Source: Kryptolebias marmoratus (Eukaryota > Chordata > Actinopteri > Cyprinodontiformes > Rivulidae). Taken from it: 64,000 bases of DNA. The DNA is taken from positions 2,608,000 to 2,671,999 of the forward strand of contig NC_051452.1 in the NCBI RefSeq assembly GCF_001649575.2, given 5' to 3'. The position numbers and the translations under genes are program-made. Numbering within the stretch: position 1 is the stretch's first letter; each line of letters begins with the position of its first letter. Under the pieces are notes generated by a model that worked only from the letters and a program-made list of their open reading frames with translations, ran no database searches and had not been told where the DNA came from. This document shows, piece after piece, positions 48,890-60,314 of the stretch.

Positions 48890-49130
48890 AGTCTCTTTTC
48901 TTCTGTATATATGGAAAAGCGTGGTGTTATTTAGGCAGGGATTAGTTATCAGTAGATTGAACTAATAGCTAGTCTGAGCTGGACCAAAACATAGATTGCT
49001 GCTGTCTTAAAACCACTAAAACAATCATAGTTTCATGCAAACGTTAAATTAAATCCTTTACACCATCGGCTTTGCATCACTTGGTTATTTAATTAAAATT
49101 CCGTAGCTATTTTCAAATAACTGAACTATT
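48890..49130 (+). repeat. Family B fragment
   Basis: 'gaactaatagctagtctgag' and 'ctgctgtcttaaaaccacta' match the middle of the copy at 25190-25560 ('gagctaacggctagcctgag', 'ctactctcttaaaacgtcaa'). Confidence 0.5.
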
Positions 49131-51262
49131 GCGACAAGCATTGTTATGATTCTTAACATTCTAATTCAGCAAAGTGTGTAGCTTTAACTCCACAGACCTT
49201 TGACATAAACAAAGTTAGATGACGCTTTACAAATAAAAAAAAGCATATTCTGTATTCTAGTCTATCAAAACAGACTGTTAAAGCTAAATCAAAGGTTTGA
49301 GATAGAATAAAAAATGCACGTTCTTCTAAGAGCTGCAGCAGCAGCACGTATTACATCATTAGACGTGCGTCATTCTATTCTAAAGCTGGTTCTGCGCCCC
49401 CCTTCATCAATATCCCCCTGCTGCTTATGCTTTGCCTCACACATAGACACACACGCGTTCTCGTTAGGTTAACTTCTTTTTTCTCTTTCCTCTGTCAGAT
49501 GAGCTGAGAGCCGTTCTGCTGCCGAGCAACATTTCCGTAAAGGGAAACTCCGCCTCTGATTTTTAAGGCATTTTAAAACTGACGGGTGTTGTAAAAAAAC
49601 ATGTCACGTGTGCAGAAATATGAGGTCCCGTATTTGCTTGAAATTCTCGTTTCTGTTCCTACAAAGGGCCCCCCTTCTTTTGAGTAACATGTAATTAGAA
49701 GAACTGAGCAGAACTGAGAACTAGGAACATCAGTGGGGGTTGGAGTTGGATCCCTGCAGAGACCTGCCCATTAAGGAGCTTCACAGCCAGCATCAGTTCA
49801 CTGGGGCAGGGTTTTTGCTTTCATCATTGCCAGTCATTGCAACATACTTTACAGGAAGGAGAAGATAACTGGTGTTGTCAGCATCCTTTGAAACCTTTTC
49901 TGTTGTCTGTTCCTTTGTGGACAGTGCAGGTCAGCTGAGAGCAATGAGAAAGAACAAAGTTTTTTTTTTTTTTTGTAAAATACCAAGGGGATTGATAGGT
50001 GAGGGGGAAAAAAACAAATTTTTATGCATTTTAAGCTTTTATGCATGTCTTTTTGACACAAATAACAGTTACTGAACAGCTACTGGGACCGGGTGTCATC
50101 TCACATCGCACAGAATGCAGTGTTTTGCATGAACAGCATTCGTATTTCCCATGACCTTTGGATGAAACAAGATTGCACTTTTCCCTTTCACATTACTGTG
50201 CAAAGGTTTTAACACCCATTTTCATTAGGTAGGAATCTTTGGGCACTTGAAGACTCAGTTACAATTCAGATGGCTTCTATGCTATTATTAAACAACTGTT
50301 CATTCATTTAGATTATCTTGAAGCATAAACAACTATCGCTTATTTTACATAAACACTTATTTATGTTTTCATGCCTAATAAAAAAGAGCGTTCAATAAAA
50401 AACACAAGTCACAGGCTGCTGACCGACCACTAGCATAGATGCTAACTTAATATTGAAAATGCCATTAACACAATTAGCATCACATTTATTGCTGAAATAG
50501 AAACACAAATGTACAAAAAGTTCAGCAGACATGCAATCCTTTATGGACTTGCATTTTTTTTTTCTGTTTTGTGATCCTGATCTTAAGTCTTTTCAAAGGT
50601 TTCTTTGGATTTTACCATTTATTTATTTTTTCTATCTATAAAAGTTGTTTTCCTAGTGTCTAAATAGTGTCATGTTCTGTTGTGTTTTCAATAAAAGAAG
50701 GAAAGTGGGGATGCAGAAGGTTTAAAAGCTACCTACTGCAGATGAACAGTGTCTGAAAATTATAACTTTTCAAATTAGAAAAAAGAAAAATACCATGTCT
50801 GGTATTTTTCATAAATTCATTTCACAAAACAGGAGCAATTAAATTTGTGGCAAGCTGCTGGTAACAATGAGCCTAAAGATCACGTTTAAACTCGATTCTT
50901 TGCAAAGTTGTTTGTTATCCAAGGTTTATTCAGTTAAGGATCCTTTTTATGCATGAATGATTCATAGGTTAGACTTCAGTGGTTTCACAACCAAAAAAGC
51001 ATTCCTTTGAAACCTGTCACGCATTTACAGCAGATTAGTTATAAAAAAAAGCAGCTGAAATTTGAGAACAGTTGGAGAACATTTAAGATCGTTTTACAAG
51101 AAACCTGAATAAATGAAGAATGACCGGAGATGACTAGGACTACTTCATATTTTCCTTCACGTGCAAGACCGTTTGTCTGCTGTAGAGTGAGTAGCAGGCA
51201 GGCTGTCACGCAAACATCTGTGTCCTCTTGTCTTTATGGGAGCACTTACTTGGAGGGTGGTG
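49131..51262. other. Unassigned stretch
   Basis: No gene confirmed. A strong acceptor-like run, 'cttcttttttctctttcctc' then 'tgtcag', ends at 49498, but no matching donor defines an exon after it. There is a 15-base T-run at 49960-49974. Confidence 0.4.
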
Positions 51263-51284
51263 NNNNNNNNNNNNNNNNNNNNNN
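51263..51284. other. Assembly gap (22 n)
   Basis: Run of undetermined bases next to a minus-strand exon candidate. The true length of missing sequence is unknown, so frames crossing it are unreliable. Isolated single n also occur at 34120 and 54157. Confidence 0.98.
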
Positions 51285-51303
51285 GGGGGAGCATTCCTTT
51301 CAC

Positions 51304-51555
51304 CTCCAGTTTAACCTTGTTTCAAGTTGTCCCTTCATGGAGAAATCTACATTCACCCGATGAGGAACATACACCAGCCACAGGGTGCTTCCACATCTTG
51401 CAGGCTTGACGCGGACTAAAAATGTAGCAACGGAATAAGACTGACTCCAGTAGATGATCATCCATGCTGAAATCAGGGCACAGACGATGGCTGCCACTGA
51501 ACACGTCGTCTCAATAGGCTGCCTTTCAGTCATAATTGCAGACTCATTTAACTGT
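51304..51555 (-). other. Candidate exon with a transmembrane-like segment, unidentified
   Basis: On the minus strand a strong acceptor ('ttctttgtttctgttgtcag') precedes 51555, and the frame is open from the splice site, before the internal ATG at 51533, to 51303. The peptide has a hydrophobic segment about 11-29 residues after that Met (CSVAAIVCALISAWMIIYW), then a basic/aromatic region. The left edge is set at GGAG|GTGAAA, a moderate donor; without splicing the frame stops at 51300-51302. An alternative donor AA|GTAAGTG (minus, 51250) lies beyond the assembly gap. Length 252 bp keeps phase. I recognise no family. It could be a real exon of a membrane protein transcribed leftward, or a chance open stretch. 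Confidence 0.35.
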
Positions 51556-51634
51556 CTGACAACAGAAACAAAGAAAATACAGGAATGAGACCAGCTTTTG
51601 CTCTGTAAAGATAGAGATAAGAGCTTAAAGGCCT

Positions 51635-52075
51635 AGCAGCCCTTGAAGGAATGCATATCGCCCTTTCAAGCAAGAGTTTTAAACTGAAATCATCTTATGC
51701 TGAGAAGTGATGGAGGTACAGTCCAACATTGTAGTCAAACCTGGGAAATGATATTATGCTCAATATCTTGCAAGGTGTTTGCACTCAGAGTATGACACTC
51801 AGCTGCTACCACACACAGTTTAGCTTGATATCTGCGAAGCCATTTTTGTGTTGGCTACTGTCAATTAGCTGTGGCAGCCATCTTGAATGTGATTGACTCC
51901 TAAAGGTAATCAGTTGTAGATGCATATCCAGTGAGTACTTTGAGAGATGTATGCAAATCCATCCACTGGTTCATGAGTTGTTTTCCAAATGAGACACAGA
52001 CACACAAACGGAAAAAGACATGGGCAAAACCAATATTGCTCCACCTTTTGCCTTTGGCAGCAGGAGGGAATAACG
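51635..52075 (-). repeat. Family A repeat copy, reverse, near full length
   Basis: Starts 'agcagcccttgaaggaatgc' and 'atatcgccc'. It contains 'aagagttttaaactgaaatc', 'cactcagctgctaccacaca', 'gccatcttgaatgtgattga' and 'atccactggttcatgagttg', and ends 'ttttgcctttggcagcagg'. Together with 16625-17035 and 55050-55445 it is the best source for a consensus. Confidence 0.88.
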
Positions 52076-53199
52076 ACCATACAGTGACACTGAGAGAACC
52101 TTACTGAAGACTAAAACTAGAGACGGTCTCAGTCAGGTCCCATATTCCTTCCGTTACTTGTTTGTCATTATGTTTTTGTTATGTTTATGCATCTTTTGCT
52201 ACATGATAATCCATGCATTTTGGTGCAGTACAGCTCATGTTAAAAACACAAAAACTGCTTCAGTCAGACTTTACAGTTAAACATGGTTTGAGGTTTTTAA
52301 ATTTTAGACTAAAGCGACTGATTCAGCAGCATTACAGAAGCACCACATTTAGCCTCTTTCTTTCTACAAAAAAAAATTAAACTTTTATATTCCCGTGTGA
52401 CCTTTTAGTATTAAAACTAATGCAAATGAGTCACAAGTGCTGCACTGGAAGTTATTTGTTTAAACAAATTGTCGCCCAATGGGAACGCATTGCTTATTAC
52501 ATCGCATGCGCTGGTACTGATTGTGTTGGACAATACCGTGCTGATTCAGCCCAGGAGCTGAACCCCAGAAGACAAATGATGATAATAAGCTTCTTGGGAG
52601 CATATACACTCGGATGGCAAGGTTTTTAATAGCAGTTCTTGACAATGAGTGTTGAGTGAGAAATGGAAAGAACCAAAGGTCAGAACCCTCAGGCTATTAA
52701 CATCACGAAAGAAAAAGAAAGATGAGCAAGTATGGATTCCACATTTGCACTGTTCTGATACGTTTTCAGTTTTCATCAGTGTCTTTTTATTTGCATCCAG
52801 AGTTCACTTGATGTCGGCAACCTGTATGTTTATAGCTATACTTAGATTTGCCTCGGAGGGGAATGAGACAAATCTTGTATTTAAATGGTTTCTTCAGCAT
52901 CTTTTTTTTATGTGAGTTTAGCTGCTCACAAAAACATAATATTCATGGCACAGGATACAAGTATCCTTTATGTTAAATTGGAAGGAAAAAAAACAAAGAA
53001 GTTCATAGTCAAGAGAGGCAGAGCTTTTAATGAATACCCTCAATTTCCTGGATTCCTAATTCTTGTCAAGTACAGCAAGAGTTTCAATAAGCCAAATTTA
53101 GGATATTTAATGAGATTAAAGAACTTTTGAACATTTAGTGAATTTTTTAAATGATTAATTCTACGTAAATTAATGTTCTTAAGCTTTGCTGGATTTACA
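52076..53199. other. Unassigned stretch
   Basis: No supportable gene. Frames of 61-88 codons (52420-53130) have no family resemblance. Confidence 0.4.
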
Positions 53200-53335
53200 G
53201 CCATCTGCTGGCTTCCTTAGATTAGCTTTTACTAATTGGCTTTTATAATGTATATGAATGTTTTTGCACGACACCCTGAGACGAGTTTTGTTGCGACTTT
53301 GCGCGATATAAATAAATGAAATTGTATTGAAAATT
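53200..53335 (+). repeat. Teleost '...gcgatataaataaatgaaat' repeat
   Basis: 'cctgagacgagttttgttgc' then 'gactttgcgcgatataaata' and 'aatgaaattgtattga' is the opposite strand of the 23583-23640 remnant. This copy retains about 130 bp. Confidence 0.6.
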
Positions 53336-53384
53336 TAAGTTTGTACACCCACTGTTGAAAGACAAAGAGGGATAACTTTTTTGC

Positions 53385-53740
53385 TTGTGTTTGTATGTAG
53401 GTGTCTGTTACCAAAGTATGTATGAACCACTGAGCAAATTGCAGAAAGTAATCATTTTACAACTAAACTATTTGGAGTTAACCAGATTCGAAGTGACTGC
53501 CATAGCCAATCAATTTTAAAAAAACAAAACAATTTGCTGTAACTTGAAGATATTGGGTTAAAACTGGGTGGTAGTAGCTGAGACCGGTTCCGGACACATA
53601 TTTTGAGTCCTAATAGATTATACAAGATCCTTAAAATTTTGCTATGTTAGCAAAATATCTACTGAACCACTGGACAAATTTTGAAGATTTGGGGAAATAT
53701 TCGTTGGCTGTACTTCTACAACTGATTGAGTCAAACGTTG
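53385..53740 (+). repeat. Family A, two partial copies in tandem
   Basis: The first (53385-53640) has 'gtatgtatgaaccactgagc', 'cagaaagtaatcattttaca' and 'ggtggtagtagctgagaccg'. The second (53643-53740) restarts with 'ttagcaaaatatctactgaa' and 'ggctgtacttctacaactga'. Confidence 0.75.
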
Positions 53741-53849
53741 ACTGACAAGATGTTTATCAAGCTCACTGATAGATTCAACAGCCTTGGCACCATCGACATA
53801 TACGCATCCCATCTGTGCTCCACACACATTCGTGAAACTCAGATGTTCA

Positions 53850-55045
53850 GTTATGAAAACGGAAACAAACTAAACTGTCATGCAAAGGTGTGGAGGTTTA
53901 TTGTTAAATGATGTAGTGTTCTTTCACACCGGTAGTGCTGGGCGATATGGAACAAATCCTACATCACGATATGGATAATTTTATATCACGATAACGATAC
54001 ATATCACGATATACCCCAATTACCTACGTTGTCAGTTATTCTCTGAAAAATATGAAAAAATAATCTAATTTCTTATTTTTTTCAAACTTTATTTCAAAGT
54101 GACATTTAACTGAACTTTCACAAATGAGATCTGCTGCATTTTAGTGCAGCAATATANGATGTACCTGTTAGACGTAACAGTATCAAATGACAACAGACTC
54201 CATTATCTTCGGCCGGCTATAGTTTCACTTTTCACAACTTTCCCGGCTCTTTTACAACTTGTTTGTTTGCACTTTTTGGATTGTTAAATATTCTTTTTTG
54301 TGGTTCTTCTTTAAGTGATAGAAGAGGTTTGTTGTGTTGGCGTCAGATGAGAAAACAGTCTAATAGCAGAGTTAGCATTAGCAGAGTTAGCATATTAGCT
54401 TTTTCTGCTCCTGTCGGACTTCTTGAACCAAATCACAGACGTCCCCCTGGTTTTGGTAAAAGTCTTTCTTCTTGGGCTGCCTGCTAGCTGTCTCTACTTG
54501 TTGCGACCCCGGGTTTGATACTTCCTGCGTCTCCATCTTTCAGCACTTATGGTGAAAACACGGCGCCGCACAGAAAGCTGCTGCCTTAAAGCATGTCGCA
54601 AACCCACACGTAAAGCAGCGTCATGTCGCAAAACGGAGGTTCTTCGCAAAATAGTTATTTTTTCTTCTTCTATAAACTGAATGTATGCAAAGTGACAACA
54701 CTAATACATTCGTCGTAGCCTACGTTATGAAATATTTACATGAATTGTTGATACAATTATGATAGAAACGATAGAAGAAAATATATCACTATAGACACTT
54801 TTCTATCGTCCCCACGATATGTATCGTTATATCGCCCAGCACTACACACCAGTATGTTGTTTTAAGCCTGAAAAATGAGAAAACCAAGACTTAAGGCTAA
54901 AACTAAGTTTGTCGAGCCATTAACCTATCCTGGATGAAGACTTTTACCTCTTTCTCCATACTGTTGGCTCTATGACTGGTCACATCTGGGAAGGTAATAA
55001 CAACTGATAACTATTCTACCGGAAATCACTTCAAAGTTGACTGGA
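53850..55045 (+). repeat. Family B copy split by a hAT insertion
   Basis: The left flank to 53932 and the right flank from 54845 form one family B copy. It ends 'ggaaatcacttcaaagttga' and 'ctggactatcccttt'. Removing 53933-54844 and one target duplication restores a continuous repeat comparable to the 15.3-16.1 kb copy. Confidence 0.6.
53933..54844. mobile_element. Non-autonomous hAT element, 912 bp, complete
   Basis: Perfect 16-bp terminal inverted repeats, TAGTGCTGGGCGATAT, lie at both ends. The flanking 8-bp target duplications are CACACCGG (53925-53932) and CACACCAG (54845-54852), one mismatch. An 8-bp duplication is the hAT signature. Subterminal 'atatcacgata'-type motifs repeat inside both ends (for example 53992-54012, 54780-54836). 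The interior encodes no transposase; a 74-codon frame (54263-54487) is incidental. It also has short direct repeats of 'gagttagca' near 54369-54390, and one n at 54157. Confidence 0.88.
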
Positions 55046-55049
55046 CTAT

Positions 55050-55445
55050 CCCTTTGGCTGTTGGAGTAAACCTTGTTTGTCTGATGGCTTTTAATGAAAC
55101 TTTCAAGATCATTGGATGTACGTCTACAACTGTTTAACTTTTGGAATCAACCCAATTCAAGATGGCTTCCACAGTTAGGTGTCATTAGCAAACACAAAAA
55201 TCGTTGTATTTCGGTTTCACAGATATTAAGCTAAATTTTGAGGTGGTAGTAGGTGAGTCATTCCAAACATATACTTTGTATGACATCTCATGGTATTCCG
55301 TGAGATTCCACATGACGTTATTTTCAATGTTATACAGAAATGGTTGCAACTGTCATTTCTCAACATAATACGACGTTAGTCTAAAACTCTTACAGGAAAG
55401 GCAGCATGTGATATTGGTTCCTTCAAGTAATGCTAGGTCTTTAAC
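55050..55445 (+). repeat. Family A repeat copy, near full length
   Basis: 'gatggcttttaatgaaactt', 'ggatgtacgtctacaactgt', 'tggaatcaacccaattcaag', 'cagatattaagctaaatttt', 'aactgtcatttctcaacata' and 'aatgctaggtctttaa' follow in order. It directly abuts the end of the family B copy. Confidence 0.88.
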
Positions 55446-58249
55446 TTAATCTAATTTCTTGACCTAAGAGATGAAAATTTTAGGCAAACATGTGAGCCAG
55501 CAACTAACTAAAGGATAAACGTTGGCTTCTGCTGACAGTGAAAATGACGTTTGGCTTTAGCCCCAATTGAAACTGTCGTCTTTTGTCAAAAACACAAGCT
55601 GCCTTTTCCATTTTTAAAAAAGTGTAATTAGAAAATGTTGTTTTTGGACAGAAAGAAATAACTGTGAAATGCCAGGATTTTACTTCAAGAAGGGCTCAGG
55701 AAATGAAATGGAAATCCTGTCGCCCCAATCCTTTTTTGTCATTACAAAGGGAAACAACATGCAGTATCATAGGCATACATCTCCTCACAGCTAACCAAAC
55801 CTGACACCTTGTGCCACCTTGCATTCTCCCCCGTGGCAGCAGAGAAAACTCCCACTTTATTCAAAATTATACTTAGTTGAAGTCCCTTTTATCTCGCATC
55901 AGAAAAAGTGAATAAATCTACAAAAAAATCGTGAAGTCTGTCTGTGCTGGCTTGTTTTTGCAGTAAAAATTGCTTCTAACTCTCATTCAAATGTCACCCA
56001 ATCAAGTCCAGTTATTCACAGCTTTAAATGAAAAATCCCCCCTAGGGTTCTTTCTCTTTGTGATTCCAAAAGTAGCGTCGGCCTGACTTTGGAATTACAA
56101 CCACCAGTGACGGCTTGGATGTTAATTAAAGAATGCAAATTTCATGTTTCTGGTCCAAGGCTGACACAAACTCGAAGCTCAGAGGTCCACGAGAGAGAAC
56201 ACACACCAAACTGCACACACACGAACACCAAAAGACAAAGTTTCGAAGGCTTCACATCCACACAAACATGCGGACACTCGCACACAGGCAACTGAAGGCC
56301 CTAATCAGCCTCTCTCATCCCCTTTGTTCTAAAAGATAGAGATAAGAAAGCCAGAGAACCGAATGACCTTATGTGGGTGAAACTAAGGGAGTTGATTATA
56401 CAAAAGTTGCATGTTCATAAATATGTTTACCAGTATGCAAAGCAAAGGCATAAAGTGGGTCAAAACTTTTAGAAAAGTTTGTAAAAGAGAACACAAGACT
56501 TCCGATGAATGCAAAGTTTGAATTGGAACACCCACACAGCTAGCAAGACTGAATGCAAAACACATTGGCAGGAAACTGCAGTCTGCAGACGCTGGACCTT
56601 CAGATGCAGATATTTTTGTTTTCTTTTTAAAACCGATTGCAAAAAAAGTGTACATGTCAGGTTGGTTTTAATATGAACAAATTGGCAGCCCTGTCTGAAC
56701 AACCGATTCGTCGTAAAGAGCGCAACATATGATACTAACATTCAAATGAATTTCCATTTGAATTGCTGTTTCACGTTTTCTATACTCTGATTTAATGTTT
56801 CCGTCTTGCTGAAAATCAGTTGGAAAGTAAAGCATTAGATGATGACTGTCAGTGTATTGATAGTTAGTTTAAATACTCTTAGATGGTTTCTTTCCAAACC
56901 TTAAGACAGTGGTTCAGATCTTTGAAAGTGGGGTTATGAATTGCGAACAATATCTGCTATAAATAACTAATTAAATTACCTCAGTTGGGGAAAATTAGTT
57001 TAATTTTGAACAATCGTCTTTTGATATTTGAATGGTTAAAATAGCACAACGTATGTGGAAGTAGTTTGATTGTAAAAAGCATATAAAAGAAACCACAAAC
57101 TGGGAACAAGTCTGCTTGCTGACTCAGCATTCACACAATAAGCCAACTTTTACTGTAGAGCCTGTACGTGACAGGTTGATACAAAATGCATGATTTTGTT
57201 TTTACAACATATTTGGTTTAATGACTTAACGTCAGGTAATGCCCCTGATTCTGAACTATGGAAATGAAGACACTTGAATATCTTGCAGTGAAAGTAGTTA
57301 ATTTAATAAGATGCACACTCAAACATTTCCTCCCAATTATTGTCATATATCACCTTGTAATATCATCCTTAGCAAGATGATTTTAGAAATTATATGCAAT
57401 TGATTATTAAGTCAACTTTTAAAGCATATTGTTTAACCTATTATTGGGTACAGTTGTTTCACTTAGAATAAATTATATATGCACGCACGTCTTTTGCAAA
57501 AAAAAAAAAGTAGGCACAGTACATGAAAGGGGAAAAAAACACAAGGCAATACTAGTGGGAGGCCACTTATACAGCTGTTTGAAGCCATTTCTTTGGGTAG
57601 GCATGCTCTTTCCCCTTCTTACATGCACATACACCTGTCAAATCTGAACTCGTATAGCTTGGCTTGTGGCCTGACTACTTTGGCACCTGATGCCAAAAGA
57701 ATGTGCAGTGGAGCTGCAGTGTGTGTCTGTGTTCATTGTACAGCTGACATGCGATGTCACATCACGGAGAGCTCCAATCTGACATGCATTTTATCTTATG
57801 TGTAGGTGTGCTGCATGCAGTCATGGTAAAAAGTAAGTACAAGAGTCACTGTTTCTCTAAGGCCACAAATACTCGACTACAGATATTTTTTGCAACATTT
57901 TTTTCCCCCTTCTGTTTGGGGAAATAGAAAAATCTCTATCCAGACAAGCAGCAGCAATGTTAGCAATACCCATACCGAGTCAATAGCGGTCAATAATGTG
58001 AGACTAATGATATCAAAATAAAAGCATGTCGAGAGGTTTTCCCTGAAAGACTGGTGGCTATTTATTCTTAAAGTTGTTAAGAATTTCCTCCCGATTAATA
58101 ATCTTTAAAGCACACAAACAAACTGTATTGGCCAGAAAATCTGGGCAAATCTTACCGGATGTAGGAGGAAAAGGAAAAAAAGAAGTCAAAATGGCTTCAT
58201 TGTGGTGGTTAGTGGATATATAATCACAGCAGAAAGGGTCATTCACATA
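55446..58249. other. Unassigned stretch
   Basis: No gene supported. 'cagtggttcagatctttgaa' at 56908 resembles a hAT terminal repeat, without a partner. Frames of 60-90 codons here are unconvincing. A-run at 57499-57509. Confidence 0.4.
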
Positions 58250-58758
58250 AGTTTTTTAGGACTTTGGCTCGGCCGCTTAGTTCCAGTGAGAGGAACTCTT
58301 AATGCTTCAGCGTACCAAGACATTTTGGGGAATTTCATGCTCCCAACTTTGTGGGAGCAGTTTGGGGATGGCCCCTCCCTGTTCCAACATGACCAACAAG
58401 CAAGGTTCATAAAAACATGAATGAGAAAGTTTGGTGCGGAAGAACTTGACCGGCCTGCACAGAGTCCTGACCTCAGCCTGATAGATCACCTTTAGGATGA
58501 ATCAGAGCGGAGACTGAGAGCCAGGCCTTCTGTCCAACATCAGTGTCCGACCTCACAAATGCGCTCCTGTAAGAATGCTCAAAAATTCCCATAAACACAC
58601 TCCTAAATCTTCTGGAAAGCCTTCCCAGAAGAGCTAAAGTTATAGCTGCAAAGGGTCAGCCAACATCATATTAAACTCTATGGATTAAGAATGGGATGCC
58701 ACTCAAGTTTTTATGCATGTGAAAGGAGGCAAGTAAATACTTTTGGTAATATAGTGTA
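58250..58758 (+). mobile_element. 5'-truncated Tc1-like transposon
   Basis: The right terminus 'tacttttggtaatatagtgt' plus 'a' (58738-58758) is the classic teleost Tc1 TIR, with TA at 58757-58758. The transposase C-terminal half and the usual 3' UTR ('ctatggattaagaatgggat') precede it. The left TIR and N-terminal coding half are absent. Confidence 0.9.
58255..58660 (+). pseudogene. Tc1 transposase pseudogene (C-terminal half)
   Basis: Recognisable DDE_3-type sequence: GTLNASAYQDILGNFMLP, WEQFGDGPSLFQHD, then the NPIEHLWDE region and ERRLRARPS. The second catalytic Asp (FQHD, GAC at 58391) is kept. The catalytic Glu is now Asp (GAT at 58484), and 12 nt are missing between them compared with DD34E spacing. 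Two in-frame stops, at about 58418 (TGA) and 58493 (TAG), stand where family members have Trp. It is clearly dead. Confidence 0.85.
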
Positions 58759-60314
58759 CATTTGCGAGGTGTTTTTTGCTAGCACAGCTTCACGCCCTTT
58801 GTGGTACTGAAAATTTTTAATTTTTAGTTCTTCAAAGGGCCAGAAAGCTCTATCCCTTTGTGCTTTTAATACATTACTCCTGATGTGAATGCACAAAACG
58901 TAAGAGTAGGTGTGAGGGGCAGGGGGAATGGTTAAGTAGAATTTGGCTTTAGTTTTTCACCAATATTGCCTGCTGTTTGGCTTGGTTTTTAAAAAAAAAA
59001 TTACAATGAAATGAGGCATGACACTGTGAAATATGTCTTCTATTTTCTATAAGAAGATATTTAAAGGATTTATTCACTGCTCGATCGCTGGCAAAAAAAA
59101 AAAAAGATTATTTTTCCTCCCTTCACCCTAAGTTGAATTGTATTCAGAGATGTGTGTTTACAGGAAATGTTGCCTGGAATGCTGAGAGATATTGCTGAGT
59201 TCCTGTAAATATGCAAAATGTGCTCATCTCAGCAGCACATATATTTTTTTTTTTGAAGAAGGCAGAGCAAATTGTATGCAAAACCAGTGGAGATATAGTT
59301 TCATTACGCTTGCATAATGGGTAAAAATACATTTTCTTTTCTTGCATTCTCTCTTTCTGTATAATAAGCATGCTATCAATCATACATAGTGTTGGAAAAG
59401 TGCACTAGAATGAATAAACACCAAATCGTAGGCACAAAAGTGTGTTCATGTGTACATCATCACAGCATGAATGCACACTAAACATTACATGCATACATTA
59501 GCAGGTGCAGCACAACTTCACAGCAAGGCTTTTAATCCAGCAATAAAAGAAAACAAATTACTTTATCCACTTTGACAAGTTAATATGTTGTGTTTCACAG
59601 CTTTCTGCCCCAGAGGCTGAAGTTACAGCACAATGCTAATTTTTCCCCCGTTTTTTTTCTTTCTCTAGGATTGATTTCTCTTTTCAAAGAGCCGTAAACT
59701 TGTAAAAAAAAAAAAAAAAAAAAAAAGTCAGCCCTTTTGCCAGCAGAGTTTAAAAGCATAATCTGTACTCAGACAACAGAACAAAATGGTAATAGCTCCT
59801 TTGACTGAGAACTGACAAATAGTTTTGTTGTGCTTGAGTGCATATATTTGAGTTTTTGAGGGGTCTACCAATTCCAAAACCCAATGTAACACAGCCAAAC
59901 GGTTTAGTTTGAATTTAGATTTAAAAAGCAGAAGGAAAAAAAGTAACCTGTTCAGACTTATAGGGTAATTTTATGTCCCATCTCTAGCTCAAAGTAATGA
60001 AGTTAACCAGGCATCATATCTGGAAATAAACTCGTTTTGCTTTTAACAGCAACTTAGGCTCTCATAACAGGTCATTATAGTTGAGAAATACCATATGCGA
60101 TATGTGCAAATGCACAAACGACAAGCAAAATAAGCAAACACATCTCCAATTTTTGGTAGAAAAACAAAAAGAAATAGAACCAAATGACAAATGTCTCAGA
60201 ATTTAACAGAGAATACAAATAAAGAACCATGACACAAAAGATAAAGATAACAAAGGTGTTGAAAAAAGATAAACCAGACAGGAAATTTACCCGTTTTCAA
60301 TGCTGATTTCCCCC
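58759..60314. other. Unassigned stretch with a long A-run
   Basis: No gene. A 23-base poly-A run lies at 59704-59726, preceded by 'aaagagccgtaaacttgt'. That could be the tail of an old retroposed sequence, but nothing upstream is recognisable. Confidence 0.45.

Noticed and set aside
49499..49536. Exon after a strong polypyrimidine tract
   Set aside because: The sequence immediately has stops in the expected phase and the only donor nearby (GTAAAG) is weak.
51130..51363. Open frame crossing the assembly gap
   Set aside because: The gap length is unknown, so the frame is meaningless. The minus strand gives a better exon model.
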